NCBI GenBank assembly: GCA_937958015.1
Contig: CALGOA010000139.1
Coordinates: 1 to 49,885, forward strand
Source: an uncultured Acidimicrobiales bacterium
Lineage (GTDB): Bacteria; Actinomycetota; Acidimicrobiia; Acidimicrobiales; SZUA-35
Direction of reading: 5' to 3'
DNA: 49,885 bases
Below the pieces are notes generated by a model. That model was not told the origin of the DNA. It searched no databases and saw only the letters and a list, made by a program, of their open reading frames with translations. Made by a program: the position numbers and the translations under genes. Shown here one piece after another: positions 8,568 to 16,294 of this stretch (position 1 is its first letter; each line of letters begins with the position of its first letter).

Positions 8568-11500
8568 TACGCACCAACTCCCCGGAGCGAACTGGCTACC
8601 GGGCGTTTGCTCTGAAGCAGGCGGACGCCCGCCATGCCCAGGAGCAGGCCTCCAACCAATGCCAGCTCCAGTAGGGCGATTCGGCGCCACGGATACCGCA
8701 CAATGACACCGGGATACACGCCGGTTCCGTCCTGGGAGAGGGAGACGACGGGCAGGATCAGTCGGGCCAGCGCAAGGCCTAGCAGAGTGCCGATGATCAG
8801 GCTGGTTGCCACGAGTATGACCTGTTCGGAGAGCATCCAACGGCGGTGCTGACGTTCGGTGAGGCCGAGCGCGTACAGCAGTGCGAACTCGGATCGACGT
8901 TCACGGGCCGAGACCATCACGGTGACAACGAATCCGGCCACGGCGAAAACACCCGCCGCAACGAATCCAAGAGTCATTGCTCCGATTGCACTGAGCGCGG
9001 GCGGATTCGAGGTCAACTCGATCTCTCGGTCCCGAAGCAGCTGTACCTCGACCGCTTCGATAGGTGGTCGGGTCAGCGGGTCGACCACCGCGGATGCGTC
9101 GTCAACGGTGATCCAGTACTCCGAGATCCTTCGCACCGTTCGGCCGGGCTGACGTTCGATCCAGAGCAGTGTCGGCAGATCGACCAGAAGGGCATCGGTG
9201 GAACCGGGGTCGACGGTCGGCAGTGCCGGCACAACCCCGGTGATCTCCACCAGCACATCGTCACCACGTCCGAACGGGATAGGGATGAACTCTCCGACCT
9301 CGGCTCCGGACGTTTCCAGCCACGACGAGGTGGCGACACCGGCAATCGATACCGGTGATGCGTCGAACGGTGTGACGGTGCTAGACGGTGTGACGTTGTG
9401 GATCACCACCACGCTCAGCAACGAGGACCCGGAACCGATCCGCAAACCGAGCCCGCCCACCGGGGCTTGTCCAGTGGAACTGATGTTCGCAGGCTGGGAC
9501 AGAAAACCCTGGGTCTCTGTGCTTGAGGTCCAGGCCGTTTCATCGAGCGGGATCGAGCTGCGGTTGCCATCGCTGTCGACAAGCTCCAGAGGTTCTATGG
9601 CAACCGCAACATCCCGGTCGATTGGGCCCTGCGTCGCAGTGTTGAATTGAATGTCGATGACCGACAGCGGATACGTCGGAGTGCCGGAGCCCTCGCCGAG
9701 CAGTTCGATCGAACGGACGACCCGCCCAACACCAATCTGCCCAGCATTCAACCGATGCAACAGACCGTTTCCATCCTGGAGGAGCAGGCTGATCGAACCC
9801 GCAAGTGGGATATCAACCCCGTCGGTCTCAATGGGGGATTCGGCTGGCACCACGTCCACCGCGAGCTCCAAACGAACCGGTTCGCCGGGCAACTCGAGAC
9901 CGGCGAGGGAAGGACGTCGGGCCGCGAGCTCCCGAAGCGCCAGGGGGAGGTTCTCGTTACCGGCGGACGCTTTGGTGAGGATGTTGGGCTGGTCTGCATC
10001 TAACGCGATCAGGCGACCGGGTTTGTCCGATACCGGCAGGTTGAGGTCGGTGTCGACCACCGCCATTGCCGTGCCAACCCCGGGCGCCGCGGCAAGCGTT
10101 GAGACCAGCTGCAGGGGAGCGATTGAGTCGCCGGTGCGCCGGTTCGGAACCACTCGGCCCTCAGCGCCGACCTCGTGAGCGGCCTGTTCGGCCTGGGACG
10201 CAGTCCAAGTCGCTTCGTACGCCGTTGCGAAGGTTCCCATCGACACCGACATGATCAGCAGCAGGGCCGTGCGGGTGTAGCGGTGCGGTCGGCGGGCCAA
10301 TTGCCAACCCGAGAGGGCCATTGTGGCCGAACGTCTTCGGTCGATCGCTCTCTCGGCTATCCGAGCGGCTACGGGTACGACTCGGAGTGCGACGAACGCA
10401 CCCGCCACCAAACCGAACGTCGGCGCCGCAATGAGCAGAGGATCGACGCCGAACCAGCCGCGGACAGTCGTGGCCCGGGCGTCGTCGAGCGTTCGTAGCT
10501 GCCAGTACGCAAGCACTGCGAGCGTGACGATAGCGATGTCGATCCCCGAACGTTGCAGCCCTCCCGCAATCCGACTTCGGCTACGGCGTTGTTCGGACGC
10601 ATCAGCGATACGCCCAGCCCGAAACGCCGGCCATGCGAGCAGCGTGATAGTCGCAACCGAGGCGAATCCGACCACAACCCACGGTTCGCTTCCTATCCTC
10701 GGATCGATCACTAGGCCGGACGAGGCCAGGGGTCCGAACCGATCGACGAGCCCGACGAGATGCGACGCAAGGTACGGCGCCGCAAGGGCGATCGGCACGA
10801 CGATGATCGACGCGTCGACAAGGGCCTGGCCGAGCAGTTGCGTGGCGCTGGCTCCCCGAGCTCGCAACGTGGTTGCTTCGGATCGCCGTGCGTCGACCCC
10901 CAAGCCAGCGACCAGCACCAGCGCAAAGGCCGCCAGAACCGCCAGCTGCACGACGACGGCAATGATGACTGAACGGGCAACGGTGAGCGTGCGATCACGG
11001 CCGACCAATACCGAAGGTGCTGAAGTAACAACGTCGAACTCCGATGACGCTTCGGGGGAGTCGAGGGTCCGTTGCCGATTGAGCGAACTCTCGAGGCTGG
11101 AGAGGTTCGCCCGTAGCGGTGCAACGTCATCAAGGCCGACCTGATCGAATCGGGGAATCGCAAGCGTCCCAACCTCGGGCCGGGACGACAGGCCACCCAG
11201 CATCGCCTCCCGCGTGGTCAGCATCGTTACCGTCCGAAACGAAGCCCCCAACGTCAGCGGCTCGACAAGCCCGTCCCGGGCATGCCAGAAACGCCCGAAG
11301 GCATCGGTGACCCGATAGTGCCCGGAAATCTCGACGGTGACCGGATCGGCAGTACCCGAACGGGGACGAACGGTGAGGGATCGTCCGATAGCAAGATCGA
11401 GCGTTGCCGCTGCATCGGCGTCGACCAGCACCGGCACCGTTGCGTCCGATGGGGTCAGCAGCGTTCCTGCGGTCAGCTCAATCTCACTCTCCACCGACTC

Positions 11501-11866
11501 CAACCAGACCACGGATGCAAGGTCGATGCGGTCGTCGTTTGGCTGGTCCGGCAACTCGAACGACTCCGAAGAGCGCAACGAGCGGTAACTGTCGTAGTCG
11601 ACATCCCCGAATGCTCTCTCGATGCGTTCGTTCGCCAGACGCTCGACGGGTTCGATTTCAGCGGGCTGCACGAGAATGGAGACGTCCACGGCAGTGGTTG
11701 CCGTCGGGGCATCGACGAGACTTCGACGCAGCGCAGCAACCGACAACGCCTCGGAGTAGATCGGACCAGCGGCAAGCAGGACCAGAGCCAGGGTTACCGT
11801 TACAACGGTGGCCAGAGCGACAACGGGCTCGGCCCGAAGTCGTCGCAAGGTTCCCCCTAGGCCCAT
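8567..11866 (-). CDS. Large FtsX/MacB-type ABC permease (first)
   Basis: About 1099 residues and first gene of the exporter operon. After a short basic N-terminus (MGLGGTLRRLRAEP) comes one helix (VVALATVVTVTLALVLLAAGPIY), a large extracytoplasmic domain, several helices (SVIIAVVVQLAVLAAFALVLVAG and following), a second, long beta-rich outer segment, and a C-terminal triple-helix FtsX domain containing YALGLTERQHRRW. The ATG at 11866 is preferred over 11935 because it leaves 81 bases to the divergent thioesterase gene and is preceded by an AGGG. It resembles its downstream partner in architecture but not closely in sequence, suggesting an old duplication giving a heteromeric permease. Confidence 0.85.
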   Translation of the reverse strand: MGLGGTLRRLRAEPVVALATVVTVTLALVLLAAGPIYSEALSVAALRRSLVDAPTATTAVDVSILVQPAEIEPVERLANERIERAFGDVDYDSYRSLRSSESFELPDQPNDDRIDLASVVWLESVESEIELTAGTLLTPSDATVPVLVDADAAATLDLAIGRSLTVRPRSGTADPVTVEISGHYRVTDAFGRFWHARDGLVEPLTLGASFRTVTMLTTREAMLGGLSSRPEVGTLAIPRFDQVGLDDVAPLRANLSSLESSLNRQRTLDSPEASSEFDVVTSAPSVLVGRDRTLTVARSVIIAVVVQLAVLAAFALVLVAGLGVDARRSEATTLRARGASATQLLGQALVDASIIVVPIALAAPYLASHLVGLVDRFGPLASSGLVIDPRIGSEPWVVVGFASVATITLLAWPAFRAGRIADASEQRRSRSRIAGGLQRSGIDIAIVTLAVLAYWQLRTLDDARATTVRGWFGVDPLLIAAPTFGLVAGAFVALRVVPVAARIAERAIDRRRSATMALSGWQLARRPHRYTRTALLLIMSVSMGTFATAYEATWTASQAEQAAHEVGAEGRVVPNRRTGDSIAPLQLVSTLAAAPGVGTAMAVVDTDLNLPVSDKPGRLIALDADQPNILTKASAGNENLPLALRELAARRPSLAGLELPGEPVRLELAVDVVPAESPIETDGVDIPLAGSISLLLQDGNGLLHRLNAGQIGVGRVVRSIELLGEGSGTPTYPLSVIDIQFNTATQGPIDRDVAVAIEPLELVDSDGNRSSIPLDETAWTSSTETQGFLSQPANISSTGQAPVGGLGLRIGSGSSLLSVVVIHNVTPSSTVTPFDASPVSIAGVATSSWLETSGAEVGEFIPIPFGRGDDVLVEITGVVPALPTVDPGSTDALLVDLPTLLWIERQPGRTVRRISEYWITVDDASAVVDPLTRPPIEAVEVQLLRDREIELTSNPPALSAIGAMTLGFVAAGVFAVAGFVVTVMVSARERRSEFALLYALGLTERQHRRWMLSEQVILVATSLIIGTLLGLALARLILPVVSLSQDGTGVYPGVIVRYPWRRIALLELALVGGLLLGMAGVRLLQSKRPVASSLRGVGA

Positions 11867-11947
11867 GAACGACCCTAACCCAGCCCGGGTTGCCGGAGAG
11901 ACGTGAACTGTTTGGCCGGCCACATCCGAAGCCATTAGCTTCGATCC

Positions 11948-12355
11948 ATGAGTGATGTCGATCAAGAACTGACGGCCATGGTGCACGGCGGGATGACGTT
12001 CGCCGCCGAACTGGAGGTCGAGATCCTCTCCGGGACGAAGTCGACGGTTGTTGGCCGCGCGCCCTGGTCGGCGGATCGCACCACAGCTGGCGGTGCCATG
12101 CACGGCGGATGCCTCATGGCGCTCGCGGACACGGTCGGTGCGTTATGCGCCGTACTGAACCTGCCCGAAGGGGCGTTGACCAGCACTATCGAGAGCAAGA
12201 CCAACTTCTTCCGCCCGTTTCTCGAGGGGGATGCAACGATCACCGCATCACTGGTGCACGCCGGGCGCCGCACGATCGTGGTGCAGACCGATATCACCAA
12301 CGCCGACGGCAAACTTGTGACTCGTACAAGCCAAACTCAGGCGGTGCTGGAGTAG
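11948..12355 (+). CDS. PaaI-type hotdog-fold thioesterase
   Basis: A 135-residue single hotdog-domain protein. The motif AMHGGCLMALADTVGALCA corresponds to the HGG-x-x-x-x-x-x-D stretch of PaaI/YigI-like acyl-CoA thioesterases, followed by TSTIESKTNFFRPF and the strand GRRTIVVQTDITN. These enzymes hydrolyse acyl- or aryl-CoA esters as homotetramers. The ATG start is clear, divergent from the exporter operon. The many acyl-CoA enzymes in the window suit this role, but the substrate is unknown. Confidence 0.85.
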   Translation: MSDVDQELTAMVHGGMTFAAELEVEILSGTKSTVVGRAPWSADRTTAGGAMHGGCLMALADTVGALCAVLNLPEGALTSTIESKTNFFRPFLEGDATITASLVHAGRRTIVVQTDITNADGKLVTRTSQTQAVLE

Positions 12356-12404
12356 GTGGGTCGGGCATCCGAGGTGCGATGGGTTCGCGTACCCTCATCT
12401 CCCT

Positions 12405-13145
12405 ATGTACGACCCGGTGAAGGACGGCATTCCCAAGACGGCCGAGTCGGTGGTCTACACCGAAGCCAGACCGCCTGCGGCCCTCAGCGAACTCGTCCAT
12501 TGTTTTTGGGAGCTTCGCACCGAAGCTGACCTCTCCGATGACTTCACGCTGCACGCCATGCCCGATGCGTGCGTCAATCTGTTGTTCAACCAGCAGGACA
12601 CCCGCATCGCCGGCGTCACCCAACTTCAGACCACGCACACGACGCTCGACCTCGGTCGGTCCTTCCACTTCGTAGGTATTCAGTTGTTCCCGGGGGTGTG
12701 GCGAGGCGATCGCGAGGCCTCGGTCGATCACTATGTTGGTGAGGCCTACGAAGGCAACCTGCCACTCGTCGAGGTGAGTAGTGCCGCAGCGGAGTTCGAG
12801 TTCGAGGGCAAGATGGCCGTCTTTGCCGACTTCGTCGAAACCCTGTTGGACGTTGGTCTCGTCGCCAAGAATCCCGTGACCGCAGCGATTCTGACGAACC
12901 TCGACGACGTCACCAGCGTTGCCGACATGGCTGCCGTGGCCGCGCTGTCACCCCGCCAGCTCCAACGAGTGCTGAAGTCAACCACCGGTTTCTCTCCCCA
13001 CGATCTGTTGAAAGTGTTGCGCGTGCAACATTCGTTCCGCCAGGACTACCTGCTGTCGTTCGCAGACCAGTCTCACTTCACGCACTCGTTCCGGAAGTTG
13101 ACCGGCTACACGCCCGGCCAGTTCAGAAAATCCTTTGATGTCTGA
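12405..13145 (+). CDS. AraC-family transcriptional regulator
   Basis: A 246-residue regulator. The N-terminal part (YTEARPPAALSELVHCFWELRT, then HAMPDACVNLLF and FVGIQLFPGVW) matches the sensor domain seen in many actinobacterial AraC proteins (DUF6597-type). The C-terminal third holds the two helix-turn-helix units: VADMAAVAALSPRQLQRVLKSTTGFSP and SFADQSHFTHSFRKLTGYTPGQFRKSF. The ligand is unknown. It lies 49 bases after the thioesterase and 89 before a VOC gene, which it may control. Confidence 0.85.
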   Translation: MYDPVKDGIPKTAESVVYTEARPPAALSELVHCFWELRTEADLSDDFTLHAMPDACVNLLFNQQDTRIAGVTQLQTTHTTLDLGRSFHFVGIQLFPGVWRGDREASVDHYVGEAYEGNLPLVEVSSAAAEFEFEGKMAVFADFVETLLDVGLVAKNPVTAAILTNLDDVTSVADMAAVAALSPRQLQRVLKSTTGFSPHDLLKVLRVQHSFRQDYLLSFADQSHFTHSFRKLTGYTPGQFRKSFDV

Positions 13146-13178
13146 TATCTACAATCCGGTTTCGACCCATTCCGCTTT

Positions 13179-13219
13179 AGTTGTCCTCAGAAGGAAGGCA
13201 AACGGCCTTCAGAACAACT
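13179..13219 (+). promoter_or_regulatory. Leader hairpin upstream of VOC gene
   Basis: An imperfect inverted repeat: AGTTGT at 13179-13184 pairs with ACAACT at 13214-13219, and inside it GAAGG pairs with CCTTC around an 11-base loop, with one mismatch and a two-base bulge between. It ends at the ribosome-binding sequence GGAAGGA of the following VOC gene. It could be a terminator of the AraC gene, a leader that affects VOC translation, or a protein site. No U-run follows. Confidence 0.3.
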
Positions 13220-13234
13220 GGAAGGACAGTGCTG

Positions 13235-13612
13235 ATGAGGAAAATTGGTTGGTTTGATATCTACGTCGAGGACATGGAGCGGGCCCAGACCTTCTACGAA
13301 ACGGTGCTCGACACCTCGTTGGCGCCCATGGGTGATCCCAATGATCCGAGCGTTCAAATGAGGGCCTTTGGTGACGACTTCACCTCCCATGGCGCGGGTG
13401 GTGCCGTGGTGAAACTGGAACACGCCCAGCCCGGTCCGGGCGGCTCGATGGTCTACTTCTCCTGCGAGGACTGCGCCGTGGAAGAGGCCCGAGCAGCAGG
13501 TGCTGGGGGTTCGGTCGTGCAACCGAAGTACTCGATCGGCGAACACGGTTTCGTGTCGATCATCAGCGACACCGAAGGAAACATGGTCGGTCTGCACTCC
13601 GTGGCCAAGTAG
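13235..13612 (+). CDS. VOC-superfamily (glyoxalase-like) protein
   Basis: A 125-residue protein with two beta-alpha-beta-beta-beta modules. The start GWFDIYVEDMERAQTFYETVL and the end FVSIISDTEGNMVGLHS are typical of YdcJ/YycE-like VOC proteins; the final pattern D-x-E-G-N-x-V-G-L-H-S is diagnostic. VOC enzymes are metal-dependent isomerases, lyases or dioxygenases, or metal-free binding proteins. The ATG at 13235 follows GGAAGGA at good spacing; the frame extends upstream through the leader hairpin but without a plausible start. The adjacent AraC gene may regulate it. Confidence 0.85.
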   Translation: MRKIGWFDIYVEDMERAQTFYETVLDTSLAPMGDPNDPSVQMRAFGDDFTSHGAGGAVVKLEHAQPGPGGSMVYFSCEDCAVEEARAAGAGGSVVQPKYSIGEHGFVSIISDTEGNMVGLHSVAK

Positions 13613-13639
13613 GGGACGAGCGCCAGGGTTGCGTCGAGT

Positions 13640-13675
13640 CCGGGTGATGGCCGCCGATCGGCGGACATCACCCGG
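13640..13675. repeat. 36-bp near-perfect palindrome
   Basis: Outer arms CCGGGTGATG (13640-13649) and CATCACCCGG (13666-13675) are perfect complements. The core CCGCCGATCGGCGG (13651-13664) is itself a perfect palindrome, and only the G/A pair at 13650/13665 mismatches. It lies 27 bases after the VOC stop and 104 bases before the next VOC gene. As RNA it would fold into an almost loopless stem with no U-tract, so it may be a dimeric repressor operator, a terminator, or a dispersed genomic repeat unit. Confidence 0.75.
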
Positions 13676-13779
13676 CCCGCTGAACGCCAATGGTTGGTTG
13701 TCCCGATGCTGAGGGCCTTGCTGGTGAGGAGCCGATACCTTGAGCGGCGAAGGGGCAAGAAAGTTGATCGGAGGATCAC

Positions 13780-14190
13780 ATGGCGCTGCACCGACTCGAC
13801 CACTACAACATCGAGACCGCATTGCCCGAGGAGACGATTGCGTTCTATTGCGATGTCTTGGGGTGTGTGGATACGCCGGAGCGACGCCCTGCCATACCGG
13901 TCCCAGGAACGTGGCTTCTGGTCGATGATCATCCGGCGATTCATCTGAATTTCGCGGCAAGCGATCGTTCGGCCCCAACCGGCGCTATCGATCACGTTGC
14001 CTTTGAGGCTTCTGGTTACCTGGACACGTGCTCACGTCTCGACTCGTTCGGTATCGAGTACGAAACCACGGAGTCACCTCAGTTCGATCTACTGCAGATC
14101 TACGTCTTGGACCCCAACATGATTCGGGTGGAGATCAACATCCGAGGTGAATGCACCGCCGTGGCCGAGTCGAGGGCCGCCGACGTCTGA
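13780..14190 (+). CDS. VOC-superfamily protein (second)
   Basis: A 136-residue glyoxalase/bleomycin-resistance fold: ALHRLDHYNIETALPEETIAFYCDVLG with the first metal-type His in LDHYN, AIDHVAFEA carrying the second, and a DPNMIRVEINI ending with a Glu in the usual ligand position. Such a set of ligands suits a metal-dependent member. Start ATG 13780 follows GGAGGATCAC. It converges with the sensor kinase gene. Substrate unknown; it is not a close copy of the preceding VOC protein. Confidence 0.8.
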   Translation: MALHRLDHYNIETALPEETIAFYCDVLGCVDTPERRPAIPVPGTWLLVDDHPAIHLNFAASDRSAPTGAIDHVAFEASGYLDTCSRLDSFGIEYETTESPQFDLLQIYVLDPNMIRVEINIRGECTAVAESRAADV

Positions 14191-14210
14191 TCGCCCGTCT
14201 CGATCGGCCT

Positions 14211-14232
14211 CCGGGGAGTGGGCTCCTACCGG
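14211..14232. terminator. Possible bidirectional terminator between convergent genes
   Basis: A small hairpin: CCGG-GGAG, loop TGGG, CTCC-TA-CCGG, eight base pairs with a two-base bulge. It sits between the VOC stop at 14190 and the sensor-kinase stop at 14226, partly inside the latter. No T-run follows on either strand, so this is only a candidate. Confidence 0.25.
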
Positions 14233-15608
14233 CGGGCTGGCAGCGAGATCGTGAAGGTGGAGCCAGCGCCCTTGGCGGTGTGGAGGTCGATGTGGCCTTC
14301 GTGTTGTTCTGCGATCATCTTCGCTATGGACAACCCAAGTCCACTGCCACCGCGTGGACGCGATCGGGAACTATCGCCTCGATAGAACCGGTCAAACGCA
14401 CGCGTCGACTCCTCTTCGCTCATGCCGGGCCCGTCATCGGCCACCGTTAGGACGAGCCGCCCCGACTCGATCCGGGCCCCGACGGTCACGCTGGCCTCGG
14501 GGCCGTGAGTGAGCGCGTTGTCGACGAGCACGGTGAGCATCTGCTTGACCCGTTGGCCATCGATGTAAGCCATGAGCTGGCCTCGTTCAGGAGCATCGGC
14601 GGTTACGGTTCGCCCTCGGTGCGCTGCGAGCAGATCGCTGCAAACGTCGCGGGCGAGATCGCCGACATCGGTGGGTTCGATGTTCAACGACGATTCCTCG
14701 TCCATGCGGGCCAGGTTCAGCAGATCGCTAACGAGGTGGCCCATGCGGTCCGCCTCGTCCGTCATACGCCGAACGGCATCGTCGAGTTGTCCTTCGGTGC
14801 GGAAGCCGCCGGCCCGATAGATCTCGAGATACCCCTGAATCGAGGTCAACGGTGTCCGCAGTTCATGGGATGCGTCGGAAACGAACTGGCGGAGCCGGTC
14901 GTCTGACTCATCTCGTTGGTCGAGCATCGTATTCAGTGCCCGTGCCATTCGACCGGCCTCGGTCGTGTCACTTAGCTCTGGAACCCGCTGTTCGCGATCA
15001 CCGCTCACGATCGCATCGGCGGTGTCGGTAATTCGGGCCAGCGGAACCAGGCTCAGTCGCCAGACCCACCACGCCAGTGCGCCGAGCACACCGGCGATCG
15101 CCAGTGAAACGATTGTGAAGGTGAGAACCAATCGGCTGACCGTCTGGTCGATATCGGTTGTGGGCAGCGCTATGACGGTGGAGGCCTCACCCCCTGGCGC
15201 GGGTTCGTGCAACACCCGGAATGACGCCGACCCATCGGCCGACTCGACCGTTGAGAAGACTCGGGTTGCGGGGATGCTTGTGAACTGCGAGGTGTCGACC
15301 ACCTGATCAAGGAGTTGGCCCTGCACCAGCCGTTCAACCGAGCCATCCGGGCTCACCACCGCAATAAACAGGTCCGAAATCTGTCGTCGATCCTGAGCAA
15401 GCGGGCGGGGTTCGTCCTGCCGATCCGTCTGAGCGCCTGGCGGCGGGGCACTACCGTCGGGCCGTTCGAGCGGTGCGATGCTCTCCAACCGTTCATCGAG
15501 TTGGTCGACGAGGCGGTCTTGCTGCAGCACGACGACAACGATCGCCATCCCAACGACCAACGCCAGGACGACCGAGAGTGCCGTCGCAAGTCTGGCCCGG
15601 AGGCTCAT
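14226..15608 (-). CDS. Two-component sensor histidine kinase
   Basis: A 460-residue membrane kinase. First helix about 9-28, outside sensor loop about 29-158, second helix about 160-184, then HAMP (SLVPLARITDTADAI onward), HisKA with phospho-acceptor H248 in SHELRTPLTSIQGY, and HATPase with N box N364 (VLVDNALTH), G1 VADDGPGM (D391) and G2 GGSGLGLSIAK. All catalytic elements are intact. Its ATG overlaps the response-regulator stop (ATGA), so the two form a pair. The upstream CotH gene belongs to the same operon, so the signal is probably linked to envelope or polyphosphate functions; the ligand is unknown. Confidence 0.93.
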   Translation of the reverse strand: MSLRARLATALSVVLALVVGMAIVVVVLQQDRLVDQLDERLESIAPLERPDGSAPPPGAQTDRQDEPRPLAQDRRQISDLFIAVVSPDGSVERLVQGQLLDQVVDTSQFTSIPATRVFSTVESADGSASFRVLHEPAPGGEASTVIALPTTDIDQTVSRLVLTFTIVSLAIAGVLGALAWWVWRLSLVPLARITDTADAIVSGDREQRVPELSDTTEAGRMARALNTMLDQRDESDDRLRQFVSDASHELRTPLTSIQGYLEIYRAGGFRTEGQLDDAVRRMTDEADRMGHLVSDLLNLARMDEESSLNIEPTDVGDLARDVCSDLLAAHRGRTVTADAPERGQLMAYIDGQRVKQMLTVLVDNALTHGPEASVTVGARIESGRLVLTVADDGPGMSEEESTRAFDRFYRGDSSRSRPRGGSGLGLSIAKMIAEQHEGHIDLHTAKGAGSTFTISLPARR

Positions 15609-16294
15609 GAGTCGAGACGCAGACAGAAACCGATACCGCGAACGGTGTGAATCAGCTTCGGTTCAACCGTGTCCACCTTCTTCCGCAGATAACTGATGTA
15701 GGTGTCGACGATCGAAGAGTCACCATCGAAGTCGTACTGCCAGACGTGCTCCAACAGTTGAGCCCGGGAGAGCACGCGGCCGGTGTTGGTGAGTAACACC
15801 TCGAGCAGCTTGTATTCGGTGGGGGAGAGTTCGACGGGTTGTCCCGCTCGGGTCACCCGGTGGGCTTCGGTGTTCATCTCGAGATCAGCACACTCGAGCA
15901 CGGTCTGCTGGCGGGCCACACCGGACTGATCGAGGCGAAGACGCACCCGGGCGACCAACTCGGCGACCGCAAACGGCTTGACCATGTAGTCGTCGGCGCC
16001 TTCGGTCAGGCCTTTCACGCGGTCCTCGGTGCTGTCCCGTGCGGTCAGAAAGATGATCGGTGTCCTGTCGCCGCTGTCGCGCAGACGGCGCAGAACTTCG
16101 AAGCCGTCGAGTTCGGGCATCATCGCATCGAGAACGATCAATTGGGGGCGATGCTCGGTCACTGCCGCCAGTGCTTGCCGTCCGTCGCCCGCTCCGACGG
16201 TCCTGATGCCGTCCAGTCCGAGGCCGGTTTCGACGAGGAACCGGATGTTCTCTTCGTCGTCGACGACAAGTACCAACGGCGATGACTCAGCCAT
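15605..16294 (-). CDS. OmpR/PhoB-family response regulator
   Basis: A 229-residue regulator: receiver domain with acidic pocket VDDEE (12-15) and phospho-acceptor D56 in VLDAMMP, conserved Thr in FLTARD and Lys in YMVKPF, then a winged-helix OmpR domain (ELSPTEYKLLEVLLTNTGRV and TVRGIGFCLR). The start ATG at 16294 shares one base with the CotH stop (TGATG), showing translational coupling; upstream in-frame codons lie inside that gene. It is phosphorylated by the kinase next door and may control its own operon and the divergent DUF4956-VTC genes. Confidence 0.95.
   Translation of the reverse strand: MAESSPLVLVVDDEENIRFLVETGLGLDGIRTVGAGDGRQALAAVTEHRPQLIVLDAMMPELDGFEVLRRLRDSGDRTPIIFLTARDSTEDRVKGLTEGADDYMVKPFAVAELVARVRLRLDQSGVARQQTVLECADLEMNTEAHRVTRAGQPVELSPTEYKLLEVLLTNTGRVLSRAQLLEHVWQYDFDGDSSIVDTYISYLRKKVDTVEPKLIHTVRGIGFCLRLDS

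Noticed and set aside
8567-8840. N-terminal extension of the second permease
   Set aside because: The longer frame lies inside the upstream permease gene and has no family pattern; the TAGTG junction gives the natural start.
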